A stretch of DNA of 64,000 bases from Lineus longissimus (GCF_910592395.1 NW_027020281.1:157869-221868); one strand, 5' to 3'. Positions 10,301 to 17,670 are shown, counted from the stretch's first letter. Notes: a model not told the origin generated them from the sequence alone. Numbers and translations are program-made.

Positions 10301-12628
10301 TCCAAACCATCACTTTAACAAACTGATCGTTTCAAATCATGAAAGTATGCACGAAATTATTTGTATACAATCTAATTGTACTCATCTAATGTTGATTATT
10401 TGCATCCCAGCAACGTTTTTTCAAACCATGAAAACGCGAACTCTGATTGTTTCCATCCAATCACTTTCAAAAGTCATTGTTTCCATCCAAGCAAAACTAC
10501 GTTCATGGTATGCGCACATGGTTTGCGCAGTAGACGGGTTTTAGGTCTCGTTAGGGAGTTTTTCCCAAATGTACGCGATGATGACGTCGTACATTTGGGA
10601 AAAACTCCTGTTTGTCACCAGTGGTGATGGTGATATCGCCCCATGATACGAGTGACGTGATTGGTCCCTCGAGTCGGGATAAGTTGTGTTTGTCACGTCA
10701 TCTTACATCATGTTATGTGTCCATCAACGTCACCCTCCCTCAGTAGAAAGGACTGACCTGGAAAACCTCAGGTACCACAAACATTTGCCATATGAAAAGT
10801 ACACGCTTTGTTTAGTTTGTCCCTTTTAAAGTACACTTTGACTTCGGTCGTCATAACATAACCATAACAACTGAAAACGATTTCGCAACAACGTTTGGTC
10901 ACCAACACCTACTCATTATTCTTACAGGGTTGCATTACATAGCACCTAACTAAAGAGCCCTGTAGATACACGTGACAAGGGTGTCATTTGAATATTCTAG
11001 GATCCTAGGTAACTCCTTAATCTAGGCCTACCTACACATAATTTTCCCTCCATCAACTCTAGATTTAGTAAGTACTAGTATGTTTGCGCGGACTAGTGAT
11101 TGTTTATGGATTAAGAAGACAAACCTTATCATTGTCTCTTGCAGGTACTGAATAATCATGCGAAATTGGCAGAATGCTCAAGACCTGATCTCATATCAAC
11201 AACGAAGCTGAGAAAATACACCGCAACTGTCACGCAGGTAAGCAAAAAGAAACGATTTCTAAAGAACATGGGGATATGAATTATGATTAAGTCATGTTCC
11301 CCGTTTCATTACGTTATGACGACTTTACCGTTATTATAGTTTGCCAATGATACAGTCAATTGTCTACTGGGTGAAATTGACCGTTGTAGATGATCCAGTA
11401 AATTTTCTACTCGTATACTCGGTGAAATTGACAATTGGATATCTTCTTACAGATACTAGGATTACAACCTGGAGAGTTGGAGTGGCTGGGAAACCATCTA
11501 GGCCATACCGTGGAGGTTCACAAGGATTCGTATCGCTTGCACGAATCGACGATTGAAATGGCGAAGGTATCCAAGGTTCTTTTGGCCATTGAAAACGGTA
11601 CAGCGGGAAATTTCCAGGGAAAATCATTGAATGAGATTCAGCTAGACGGTACGTTTATACAAGATAATTCAGCCATTTCGTTCGAATGGGAAGAATATCC
11701 TATAGGGCACTGCGTTTTTAACCCATTAATAATGCATGACACCCTTAGATATGGTCATATCAAAGTCACAGCTCTACCTGGCCCATGTTTTATGCTAAAG
11801 ACACTTTGTAGGATATTACAGATGTAATCCCTCAGAGCATCAGCTGCAACCAACAAACAATGATGATCGTCATTTACTGAATTAACTGTAATGTTTTTGG
11901 ATGCTCAGCAAGAAGCTGTAAATAATGTGTCATGTGCCTGCATGCATTGAATAGTGTGTTGTTCGCTTTAAATTTGACAATTCCTTGCAGATGTTGTGTT
12001 GCCTGATGGCAGTTTAGACGATGGAAGCATCAACGAAGATCCATCCATGACAGAAGGTCTCAATGATTCAAAGGGCAATGGAAAGGTTTCGAAGTGTAGC
12101 CGTGCGACTGTGCCAAATGGAAGAAAGACATTAAAGGGGTGCGAAAAGAACAAGTTGGTGGAAAAGAATAAGAAAGGTCAGCAAAGTTCCGAACACTCTC
12201 GTCGTCCAAAACGGAGTACAAAAGAAGTCAAATACGATGTAGGTGAAACTGAAGTTTTAGATGATTCCTTCATCGATGCTGATTACAGAGAGGAATCCAC
12301 CAGTGACTCCAGCAGTGATTCCGGAAATGACAGCTTACAATCGGAAAATATGCCACCTAAGGTAACCAAAGCTAAAGATTCAAAGTCTGGTAAGAAAACA
12401 TGGGTTAAATGGTCAAACGGAGAAATTGCTATTCTCCAGACTCATTTTCAATGTAATATTAGAAATGACAGAGTTCCCAGAAAGGCTGACGTTGATAAGG
12501 TTATGAATAAGTTCCCGGTCTTACAAACACGGAATTGGGTGCAAATCAAGAGTAAAGTTCAAAATCTGATTAAACGTAAATCAAGTCTTCGTAGTGATAT
12601 ACTGAAAAAGGGATCAGAGAGGCTGTGA
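1243..12628 (+). CDS. Multi-exon zinc-finger, acidic-repeat, Crypton-like tyrosine recombinase protein (5' end not found)
   Basis: Thirteen exons (1243-1353, 1695-1787, 2316-2383, 2937-3018, 3326-3396, 4422-4583, 5187-5238, 5432-7552, 7767-9090, 9653-9824, 11145-11237, 11453-11648, 11991-12628) join in one unbroken frame. They total 5183 nt: two leading bases plus 1726 codons and a stop. Every junction has AG/GT and compatible phase. Numbering from the first full codon: duplicated small exons 1-212; C2HC finger 217-238; acidic repeats about 360-900; fingers at 941-959 and 1022-1041; catalytic domain about 1060-1515 with Arg1321 (RGGE), Arg1441 (TKLRKY), His1467 (LGHT) and Tyr1476 exactly nine residues after that His; Myb/SANT-like domain about 1652-1715. 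The box spacing is that of tyrosine recombinases as carried by Crypton elements and their domesticated relatives. The Lys/Thr/Ser- and acid-rich linkers suggest a nuclear, possibly DNA-binding protein. Whether it is still a recombinase or a host-adopted protein is open. The start codon and promoter were not identified. Confidence 0.8.
1354..1694 (+). other. Intron a-b
   Basis: This is a 341-bp intron between GTGAGT and ...ATATTGCAG. I see no other gene. A short GC-rich inverted stretch around 1576-1603 (GGGGCCCC / GGGCCCCC) could form a small hairpin. Confidence 0.5.
1695..1787 (+). CDS. Coding exon b of the recombinase-like gene
   Basis: It follows TATTGCAG and reads AEQDVESKKGRINESRNTHQ and on to KRTDKTEKQ in the frame starting at 1697. 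It ends before GTGGGT (1788) with one split-codon base, which fits the phase of the next exon. It is hydrophilic and Lys/Glu/Arg-rich like exon a. The donor is only moderately good; other frames or ends are possible, so this exon is among the less certain ones. Confidence 0.5.
1788..2315 (+). other. Intron b-c
   Basis: This 528-bp non-coding interval ends in a pyrimidine-rich acceptor (TCGTTGCAG). It has a short T-run near 2261 and one TACATGTA octamer at 2243. I see no gene or mobile element. Confidence 0.5.
2316..2383 (+). CDS. Coding exon c, first copy of a duplicated exon
   Basis: The 68-bp exon lies between ...GTTGCAG and GTAAGT and reads DALMQPRVVNLLGSVTDGST then ID. It has two leading split-codon bases and ends on a codon boundary. 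Exon e (3326-3396) has the same phase, length and plan (YAVMQPVVVDLCRSSDGSSL), so the two are paralogous. The MQP core is preserved. No known domain is recognised. Confidence 0.7.
2384..2936 (+). other. Intron c-d
   Basis: This 553-bp intron is polypyrimidine-rich in its first part (2459-2590) and purine-rich later (2740-2805, GAGAGGG-type). That is strand-asymmetric simple sequence. I see no gene. Confidence 0.5.
2937..3018 (+). CDS. Coding exon d, first copy of a second duplicated exon
   Basis: It lies between TTTTTTTAG and GTGAGG and starts on a codon boundary. It reads DVGSQQQMKEMDSRQQMTYH then FEETAEK and ends with one split-codon base. It contains its own short internal repeat (QQQM...RQQM). 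Exon g (5187-5238) is a shorter relative ending EETTEK in the same phase. With exon c it forms the first of two exon pairs. Confidence 0.65.
3019..3325 (+). other. Intron d-e
   Basis: This 307-bp intron has a poly-G run near 3062 and a T-rich acceptor. I see no gene. Confidence 0.5.
3326..3396 (+). CDS. Coding exon e, second copy of the exon-c type
   Basis: Seventy-one bases lie between TTTTTTCAG and GTAAGT. They read YAVMQPVVVDLCRSSDGSSL then ETD, with two leading split-codon bases and ending on a codon boundary. Conservation of phase and of MQP..V..L..S.DGS with exon c supports both as real coding exons. Confidence 0.7.
3397..4421 (+). other. Intron e-f with a possible skipped or alternative exon
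   Basis: This is a 1025-bp interval. From 4182 (after TTTTATTTTGCAG) a frame stays open to 4376 and reads NTNLVNTRRYTHQITSTQLL and on to ...SNQVQNLEVSRQSD. It is Asn/Thr/Ser-rich and vaguely like exon f. The best donor (GTACGT near 4315) is out of phase with exon f. It may be an alternative or dead exon. The rest is unremarkable AT-rich sequence with one TACCGGTA (3976) and one TAGGCCTA (3736). Confidence 0.4.
4422..4583 (+). CDS. Coding exon f with an internal 21-residue duplication
   Basis: It is 162 bp, in phase 0 at both ends, between CTTCTTCAG and GTAACT. It encodes two tandem segments of 21 residues: PIVTSTHAKRQCGSEDCTID then PIITSTPAKGQCGSNEFTID. The shared residues are P-I-x-TST-x-AK-x-QCGS-x4-TID. 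It ends TANKAFCNQ. The repeat is Cys- and Ser/Thr-containing. No known domain is recognised. Confidence 0.65.
4584..5186 (+). other. Intron f-g
   Basis: A 603-bp intron. It contains a perfect 19-bp inverted pair (4690-4708 and 5040-5058, listed separately) and otherwise AT-rich sequence with no gene. Confidence 0.5.
4690..5058. repeat. 369-bp segment bounded by 19-bp inverted repeats
   Basis: ATTCCCTTTACAAGAATGC at 4690-4708 is the exact reverse complement of 5040-5058. The segment lies wholly inside an intron and could be a small non-autonomous transposon (MITE). No convincing target-site duplication is visible at its ends, so this is tentative. Confidence 0.4.
5187..5238 (+). CDS. Coding exon g, second copy of the exon-d type
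   Basis: It has 52 bases between TTTATTTCAG and GTATGT, reads DESSRLMACILEETTEK and ends with one split-codon base. It shares start residue, phase and the terminal EET-x-EK with exon d. It leads directly into the zinc finger of exon h; the junction codon is GAT. Confidence 0.65.
5432..7552 (+). CDS. Coding exon h: C2HC zinc finger and long acidic repeat domain
   Basis: The exon is 2121 bp long. Its start (ACCATTTCAG acceptor) encodes TYTCGGCKRTF...FIAHKHTLC, a C-x2-C-x12-H-x4-C finger. A linker follows, then an acidic Ser/Thr-rich tandem repeat of at least 500 residues. From about 6050 to 6720 the unit is 22 residues (66 bp), of the type STDGSKDGSLVQESTDGDDD plus QQ. From about 6727 to 7230 it is 18 residues (54 bp), of the type STDGSLVEEPTEEDADQQ. 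Many S/T-x-x-D/E sites fit casein kinase 2 targets. The repeat is free of stops although internal copies vary, which suggests selection on the frame. The donor (GTTCGT at 7553) is weak but gives the right phase. Long antisense frames over this exon are shadows of the repeat. Confidence 0.8.
5875..7470 (+). repeat. Coding minisatellite, 66-bp then 54-bp units
   Basis: The units are codon multiples (22 and 18 residues) and keep the frame over about 1.6 kb. The first block alternates STDGSKDGSLVQ and STEGSTDGSLVQ versions, and some units are identical over the whole length, which points to recent unequal exchange. The second block lacks the KDGS/TDGS insertion and uses EEPTEED or EELTEED cores. 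A partial, broken copy lies at 14995-15970. Confidence 0.85.
7767..9090 (+). CDS. Coding exon i: two zinc fingers, core-binding region and catalytic Arg box
   Basis: The exon follows CTCTTTGCAG and the junction codon is GTG. It encodes CYYCGRLVAKIRRHLEQCH (C-x2-C-x9-H-x4-H) and CVHC...EVCRHAKIC (C-x2-C-x11-H-x3-C). An Ala/Asp-rich acidic linker follows (about 8150-8215), then about 250 residues of mostly helical, basic/hydrophobic sequence. That helical part would correspond to the core-binding part of a tyrosine recombinase. Near the end, FNKRRGGEVARM (8957-8992) matches box I (R-x-x-E) of the catalytic domain. It ends with phase 2 before GTAAGC. The family is widespread but poorly characterised in animals, as far as I recall. 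Confidence 0.8.
9091..9652 (+). other. Intron i-j
   Basis: A 562-bp intron. Around 9487-9530 and 9549-9597 there are two imperfect copies of TACCCTAC...ATTATCGAATT...ATGGCAA, a degenerate direct repeat. The acceptor is CTTTTCTTACAG. I see no gene. Confidence 0.5.
9653..9824 (+). CDS. Coding exon j: beta-hairpin lysine region of the recombinase domain
   Basis: It reads LDMVQLPGKRNRKVPLLLKP and on to ...YFFAIPGAKSYLSPWK, starting with one base that completes a Ser codon and ending on a codon boundary before GTAAGA. In tyrosine recombinases a Lys on a beta-hairpin between boxes I and II takes part in catalysis. Lys1370 or Lys1374 in GKRNRKVPLLL could fill that place. The frame runs a little beyond the donor but closes at 9941. 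Confidence 0.8.
9825..11144 (+). other. Intron j-k, repeat-rich
   Basis: At 1320 bp this is the gene's longest intron. From about 9940 to 10510 it is AT-rich with many degenerate copies of words such as TTTCAAACCAT and GTTTCCATCCAA, an old tandem repeat. A 21-bp perfect hairpin at 10555-10608 follows, then unremarkable sequence with a TAGGCCTA octamer at 11023. Confidence 0.5.
10555..10608. repeat. Perfect 21-bp hairpin with a 12-base loop
   Basis: The arms at 10555-10575 (GGAGTTTTTCCCAAATGTAC plus G) and 10588-10608 are exact reverse complements. The loop is CGATGATGACGT. It lies inside an intron in sense orientation. It could be a small RNA precursor, a transposon remnant or a cruciform-forming site. 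The sequence alone does not decide. Confidence 0.8.
11145..11237 (+). CDS. Coding exon k: recombinase box II (LRKY)
   Basis: It has 93 bases in phase 0 at both ends between TCTCTTGCAG and GTAAGC, and reads VLNNHAKLAECSRPDLISTT then KLRKYTATVTQ. LRKYTAT aligns with the LRHTFAT-type box II of tyrosine recombinases. The invariant Arg (1441, codon 11211-11213) is present. The usual His three residues before it is Thr, with Lys in between. Confidence 0.8.
11453..11648 (+). CDS. Coding exon l: recombinase LGH box and catalytic tyrosine
   Basis: It follows TTCTTACAG and reads ILGLQPGELEWLGNHLGHTV then EVHKDSYRLHEST. LGH with Tyr nine residues after the His has exactly the spacing of the classic LGHS...Y end of tyrosine recombinases. 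Tyr1476 is the presumed nucleophile. The following helix (TIEMAKVSKVLLAIENG) would be the C-terminal helix. The end before GTACGT leaves one split-codon base (junction GAT). The frame continues open into the intron to 11827 if it is retained. Confidence 0.85.
11649..11990 (+). other. Intron l-m
   Basis: A 342-bp intron that begins in an open frame (to 11827) and ends TTCCTTGCAG. I see no separate gene. An intron-retention product would end the protein just after the catalytic domain. Confidence 0.5.
11991..12628 (+). CDS. Coding exon m, last exon: acidic/basic linker and Myb/SANT-like domain
   Basis: It begins DVVLPDGSLDDGSINEDPSM, continues through a Lys-rich, probably nuclear-localising stretch (KKGQQSSEHSRRPKRSTK) and a Ser/Asp tract, and ends in a compact domain from about 12395: KKTWVKWSNGEIAIL...VLQTRNWVQIKSKVQNLIK. 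The spaced Trp residues and helix pattern are those of a Myb/SANT-like DNA-binding fold. I recall similar C-terminal domains in animal relatives of this protein. The stop is TGA at 12626-12628. No clear AATAAA lies in the next 600 bases. Confidence 0.8.
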
Positions 12629-13425
12629 TAGGCCTACTGGGGCACAACTGAAAATTCAAAGGTGACGCCGTAGCATGCCTGCATTATTTGATTACAGTGA
12701 AACCTGTCTAATGGAAACAGTCACGGTGCCCGAAAAAAAGTTGACATTAGACAGGTGTTTCCATTATGCAGGTTGAAAAGATTGACACAAGTCACGTGTG
12801 TTCATCAATGACAATGACATTGTTAAACAGTAATTAAGAACTGATTGCCACAAGCATGCTTTACAAAGGGTCTCAATGACAATGATTGCATCAAATTAGT
12901 TGTTTCGAACATCATCAATGGATGCTAATCACAGTGCTTTTCACTAATTACTTCACCTAGCAAACAATTACTGTACTAAATCAATACCAGCATGTTGATT
13001 TTGCCAAAAGGAGCCGCACTGTTGAGATGGAAATCCGTCCAACATATGTTTTTGATGGCACTACTTCATATAACAAGGCCATCTAGCCACACGTCTTTCA
13101 ACCTCCTGCTTCTTCTGGCGTCTTGCCCATTTGTCATAGGTGGACCTATTAAAGGGCTTGTAACCCGACTTCAACCCCGATTTCAACAAGAATGCGCGCC
13201 CCTCGTGATTACTCATTCAATCATAGAACGCTCCACGCATACAATGCACATAGGACTGGCTTTATACAAGGTAGCCTGCCAACGCATGGACTGTGAGTGC
13301 GACAGGTTTTAACTCAGTGATTCGACGTTCGTGTTACCTTCATGTTACCATTGCTGCGAGTTAGGTTGACAGTACCGGCACCAACAAGGGCTTTTCCAGC
13401 TGTTCCTTGAAGTAATCCTTCAATG
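12629..13425. other. 3' flank of the recombinase-like gene
   Basis: No gene is recognised here. ACCTGTCTAATG (12702-12713) and its exact reverse complement (12745-12756) form a 12-bp inverted pair, resembling the ends of several animal DNA transposons. A TAGGCCTA octamer sits at 12629. The transcript's 3' UTR should lie here, but the poly(A) site is not evident. Confidence 0.4.
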
Positions 13426-14444
13426 GGGTAGTTGTAAAACAAGAAACACAGAAACGAAACAGAAACACAGAAACACAGAAACGAAACGCAGAAACCAGTC
13501 TTGTGGCGAATTCTGGTCTGCAGACTCCATCTTGTTGCCATGGTTGTGGCCGCGAACGCGGGTGTAACTAAAACTGGTATTCAGTCGGAATGGAAGGAGG
13601 AATGCTCATTTCCCAATACCCCTTTTAGCCTCATCAACGTGTGCGCAGATTGGCAGCATCCGGCCTTGATCGTGCCCCTGACCAAAAACGGCCCCAAGTC
13701 GAAACGGCCCCACTTTATTTATTATGTACAATAGAACATGACTCTCTATTCGAACTCGCTATTCTTTTGTACATTCCATGGCCTGTGCACGACACTAGGC
13801 TGAACTTCCCTACTGCAACCTCATTAACATAAACAGATATTTAAAGGGACTATTTAAAGGCAGCAGCTGGGCAGGCAAGATTGAGTTACTCCAAGTCCAA
13901 GTCTAGTGCCCGCCCGCCCTCCCCCCCACACTTTACTCTATTCTAGTCGCCAAAATTGGTCTCTCACGTCTCACATAACGTCGAAATGATTCACACATGT
14001 ACTGGAACCGTACCTTGCATTTAGTGCTGCATCAGACGGGATTTGTAGGATGATCCTGGTACTTCATGTAAATTGAACACTACAAGGCAAGATGTTGCAC
14101 TGCACCTTCATTTAAAATAACATGCTGTAGGAATCGAATCGAACCTACCAAAGTACTACACCACCACCTCAAAAGACTTCACCCATATCGTGCCACCCCC
14201 CCCCCCCCCCCCCAAGTTGCTCCATGTATCCCCTCAACAACTCTATTGCATTCTGGCTGGCCGCAACCCACCAACCTCAGATTTTACTTTTAAACGACAA
14301 TAACAACGGATTGGGCAAGGAAAGTATCGGCGTTCCGCTTGATTCCAACTTTTATGAAAACCCGTTTGATTTTCGTTTCTGCGTTTCGTTTCTGCGTTTC
14401 TGTGTTTCTGTTTCGTTTCTGTGTTTCTTGTTTTACAACTACCC
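13426..14444. mobile_element. 1019-bp non-autonomous TIR transposon with 9-bp target duplication
   Basis: The ends are 70-bp inverted repeats with one mismatch: 13426-13495 starts GGGTAGTTGTAAAACAAGAA, and 14444 down to 14375 reads the same. The arms are rich in GAAACACAGAAAC-type words. The element is flanked by identical 9-bp direct repeats, CCTTCAATG, at 13417-13425 and 14445-14453. A 9-bp target duplication with long TIRs is characteristic of MULE/Mutator-type elements. The interior has no convincing transposase frame and carries a poly-C run near 14195. I take it as a MITE or deletion derivative. Confidence 0.85.
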
Positions 14445-14453
14445 CCTTCAATG

Positions 14454-14994
14454 ACGATGCTGTAAAGTTAAGTGCAACACATAACTAATGCTGTTGGACG
14501 GCCGGATTGCCATCTCTAGAGTAGGACTTTCTTTGGCAAAACCAACCCCTAGGTGCAGATTACTAGATGAATATTGATCTAATGTACACACCACCTTTGA
14601 GACGGCAATCCGTCCAAGGTGCAAATCACTTAGATGAATATTGATTTTGTGGTTTCTCTTATGTCGACTGGTTTCTCTTATGTCAATCCGTCCGAGGTGT
14701 ACATCACTTAGTTAGATATGGTGTCAACTGTGCGAGGTGCAGATCATTAGATGAATGTTGATTTGTACATACCGTCTGTTTATGCCCACTCCCAGGCCCT
14801 TAGTCATGGGGATGTATCAGACTTGAGAGCGACTTCTTCGTCCACTATTTCACAGACGCCATGAAGATGTATCAGCACCCCCGTTCGGCACATGTCCTGG
14901 ATCACACCCCCCTTGCGAAAATTCCTGGCAGAAAACCTGACAATTGGGCAGTAACTGCAAGTTTTACAGTATGGTGTCATTTGCACAGGCCTAC
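14454..14994. repeat. Dispersed short repeats, first cluster
   Basis: Several degenerate copies of a 60-80-bp sequence occur at about 14540-14780. Their core words are CAATCCGTCCAAGGTGCAAA, ACTAGATGAATATTGAT and GTGGTTTCTCTTA. The same family recurs at about 20110-20310. At 14953-15000 a 48-bp sequence is identical to 17633-17680. No gene is seen. Confidence 0.6.
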
Positions 14995-15970
14995 ACATCT
15001 GCAAGTGTCATTTGAAGATGAAGATAATTCAATTATTGGGCAAGCCGAGCACGAATTTAATGAGGGGCGTATATTGCAGGAATTAACAGATGAAGTTGCA
15101 GATCGACACTCAGCAAAGGGGGTTGGGGATCTTGTGCAGGAGCCAACAGAGGAAGATGCTGATAAAAAATCAACTGAGGGAATTCTAATACAGGAGTCAA
15201 CAAAGGAAGATTTTGATCGACAATCAATTGAGGAGCTGGCTTTACATCTGGGGGTACCTTCTTTTTACGTGGACCTCTCGGAGCACCTCTCCAGGAGTCA
15301 ACAGACGGGAAAGATGGGAGTCTAGTGCAGGAGTCAACAGACGGAAATGACGATCAACCATCAACAGAGGGGTCAAAAGATGGGAGTCTAGTGCAGGAGT
15401 CAACAGACGGAGATGACGATCGACAATCAACAGATGGGTCAAAAGATGGTGACGATCTACAATCAACAGAGGGGTCAACAGATGGGAGTCTAGTGCAGGA
15501 GCAGGAGTCAACATACGGAGATGACGATCTACAATCAACAGATGGGTCAACAGATGGGAGTCTAGTGCAGGAGCAGGAGTCAACATACGGAGATGACGAT
15601 CTACAATCAACAGAGGGGTCAACAGATGGGAGTCTAGTGCAGGAGTTAACAGACGGGGATGACGATCGACAATGAACAGAGGGGTCAATAGGTGGGAGTC
15701 TAGTGCAGGAGTCAACAGACGGAGATGACGATCGCCAATCAACAGATGGGTGTCTAGTGCAGGAGCCAACAGACGGAGATGACGATCGACAATCAACAGA
15801 TGGGTGTCTAGTGCAGGAGCCAACAAACGGAGATGACGATCGACAATCAACAGAGGGGTCAACAGATGGCAGTCTAGTGCAGGATTCAACATACGAAGAT
15901 GACGATCGACAATCAACAGAGGTGTCAATAGATGGGAGTCTAGTGCAGGAGTCGCCATATTTCCCCGGCT
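14995..15970 (+). pseudogene. Broken partial copy of the acidic-repeat exon
   Basis: Homology with exon h begins abruptly at TGCAAGTGTCATTTGAAG, matching about 5782, and follows it through the QVSFEDED...ELTDE...DADKKST region. About 65 unrelated bases (about 15230-15295, GAGCTGGCTTTACATCTGGG onward) interrupt and shift the frame. Repeat units of the same type resume, with variants such as EQESTYGDDD. An in-frame TGA stands at 15673-15675. It ends at about 15960, with no splice acceptor like that of exon h. It is a decayed segmental duplication and probably not translated. Confidence 0.8.
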
Positions 15971-16062
15971 AGTAGATGAGCGGTGTGATCGTGCATAGCC
16001 CTGCTCACCTTCGCCCCCTACTGGCAAGAGCCCTCTGTATAACACTCTCCATACATTTATCT

Positions 16063-17140
16063 TTGAATGAACATGGTGTGCTCGATGGGTATCTGCCCAT
16101 TCCGCCTTAACCTTATTCGCCTTATCCAATTTTGCCTTCTCCCATTTAGCCTTGTCCTAACTTGCCTTTTCTCAATTCGGCCTTCTTCCTAACTCGCCTT
16201 CCTCTCATCTTGCCTCATCCTAGTTTGCCTTTTCTTATTTCGCCTTTGTCCTATTCTGCCTTGGTTCCATCCTGCCTTATCTCATCTTGCCTTTTCTTGA
16301 TTCAAGACCTTTATGTCAATTCGCCTTCTTCCCATTTTGCCTTCTCCCGTTTCGCCATATCTCACCTCGCCTTTTATCAATCCAAAAGTTGGTTTTGGAG
16401 ATACATGTAAGCTTACATGTAGATGGTTCAGAAGTTATGAAGATTTGAAAATATTGGTAATTAAGCAACAGCCTCGGGTAGGGTGCCAAAACATAATTCG
16501 TGGAAACACTCTTATATGAAAGATTGGCCCCACAAACATGGGTAAAACATGGGTAAAAGAGACAAAAGTCTTTTGTAATATGGTATGTAATGTAATATGA
16601 CTATAATGGCTGAGAAGTTATCTACACTTGTAATTTTGGCAATTTCCACCGGGTTTTGATTGCGGGTACCCCCGAATGGACCCTAGAAGCCCTTCAACAC
16701 TGTTGAAGACACTTTCATATGAAATATTGACTCAACAAACATGGGTAAAGACACCAAGTTTGTTGCAAAGTAGGAAGAAGGCGAAATGGGAAGAAGGCGA
16801 AACAATACAAAGGCGGGGCGGGTAAAGGCGAGATAGGATGAAGGCGAATTAGGACAAAGGTAAATTAGGACAAGGTGAAATAGGAGAAGGCAGATTAAGA
16901 CAATGGCAAACTGAGACGAAGGCAAGAATGGATAAGGCAACTTGTGATAAGGCAAGATAAAACAGAGGCAAAATAGCATAAGGCGAAAAATGAAAAGGCG
17001 AAAAAAGACAAAGGCGAGATAGAATAAGGCGGATTGGGAAGAGGCAAAATTGGAAAAGGCGAAATAGGAGAAGGCGAAATGTATATTTTTTAAAGGCAAA
17101 ATGGGAAAAGGCGAAAAAAGACAAGGCGAAATGGGCATGA
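16063..17140. mobile_element. Foldback-type element: inverted arms made of degenerate 15-bp tandem repeats
   Basis: About 16085-16390 is a run of words such as TTCGCCTTCTTCCCATTTTG, in imperfect units of about 14-17 bp. About 16770-17135 is the same repeat in reverse complement (AAGGCGAAATGGGAAAAGG). Similar CTCGATG-containing sequence lies just outside both arms (16076 and 17143). The spacer (16391-16769) holds a degenerate direct repeat around 16514-16555 and 16717-16750. Long inverted arms built of tandem repeats are the hallmark of Foldback-like elements; no target duplication was found. Confidence 0.55.
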
Positions 17141-17670
17141 ACCGCTCGATGAGCTGTGGATGAATTCCCCTCGGATTTACTCCCATTCGTCACTTCCTGC
17201 ATCTGTCGCTGCCCATTAATCCAAGTGAAAAGGCCCCTTTCGTTGTATCCTAGCAGCTATGCATTTCCTCTGCCGTGGCTAACCTCGGCTTGGTTATAGC
17301 GCACGTCAATGCAAGCGGTCACAACCATAGCTTGAGATGCAAGCGGTCACAACCATTGCTTGAGATATGGTGCAGAGGTTGAGCGGGTGCCTTTTAAAAA
17401 TGATAACCTGGTCATGGGCCTACTGGAACTTTCTCCATGCCTGGTTGAGCTTGGCGACTCTACCGATAGGTTCTTTATTCATCTCGATCGAGATGGCAAT
17501 TTGGATGTGCGGCAAGACAAGATTGGCTTCCAATAAAGTATGTCCACCCAGCTCTTGAAAACTAGTTTATATAGATTAGCTTCCAATGCGGCTCGAATTA
17601 TGGTAATTGGGTGTACGTCAGTTGGGCAGTATAACTGCAAGTTTTACAGTATGGTGTCATTTGCACAGGC
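17141..17670. other. Non-coding with short repeats
   Basis: A 28-bp direct tandem duplication (GCAAGCGGTCACAACCATAG... at 17311-17338 and 17339-17366) is present. A 29-bp sequence at 17431-17459 (TTCTCCATGCCTGGTTGAGC...) recurs at 22980-23008. No gene is recognised. Confidence 0.5.

Noticed and set aside
11435-11827. ORF read as a separate 130-residue protein
   Set aside because: It is exon l plus the start of its following intron; the donor at 11649 fits the phase of exon m.
15242-16129. Minus-strand ORF of 295 codons opposite the duplicated repeat
   Set aside because: It is the same antisense effect over the partial copy of exon h.
16162-17202. ORFs over the GCCTT/AAGGC repeats
   Set aside because: Simple-repeat translations (SPFSHFAF-like) in the inverted arms.
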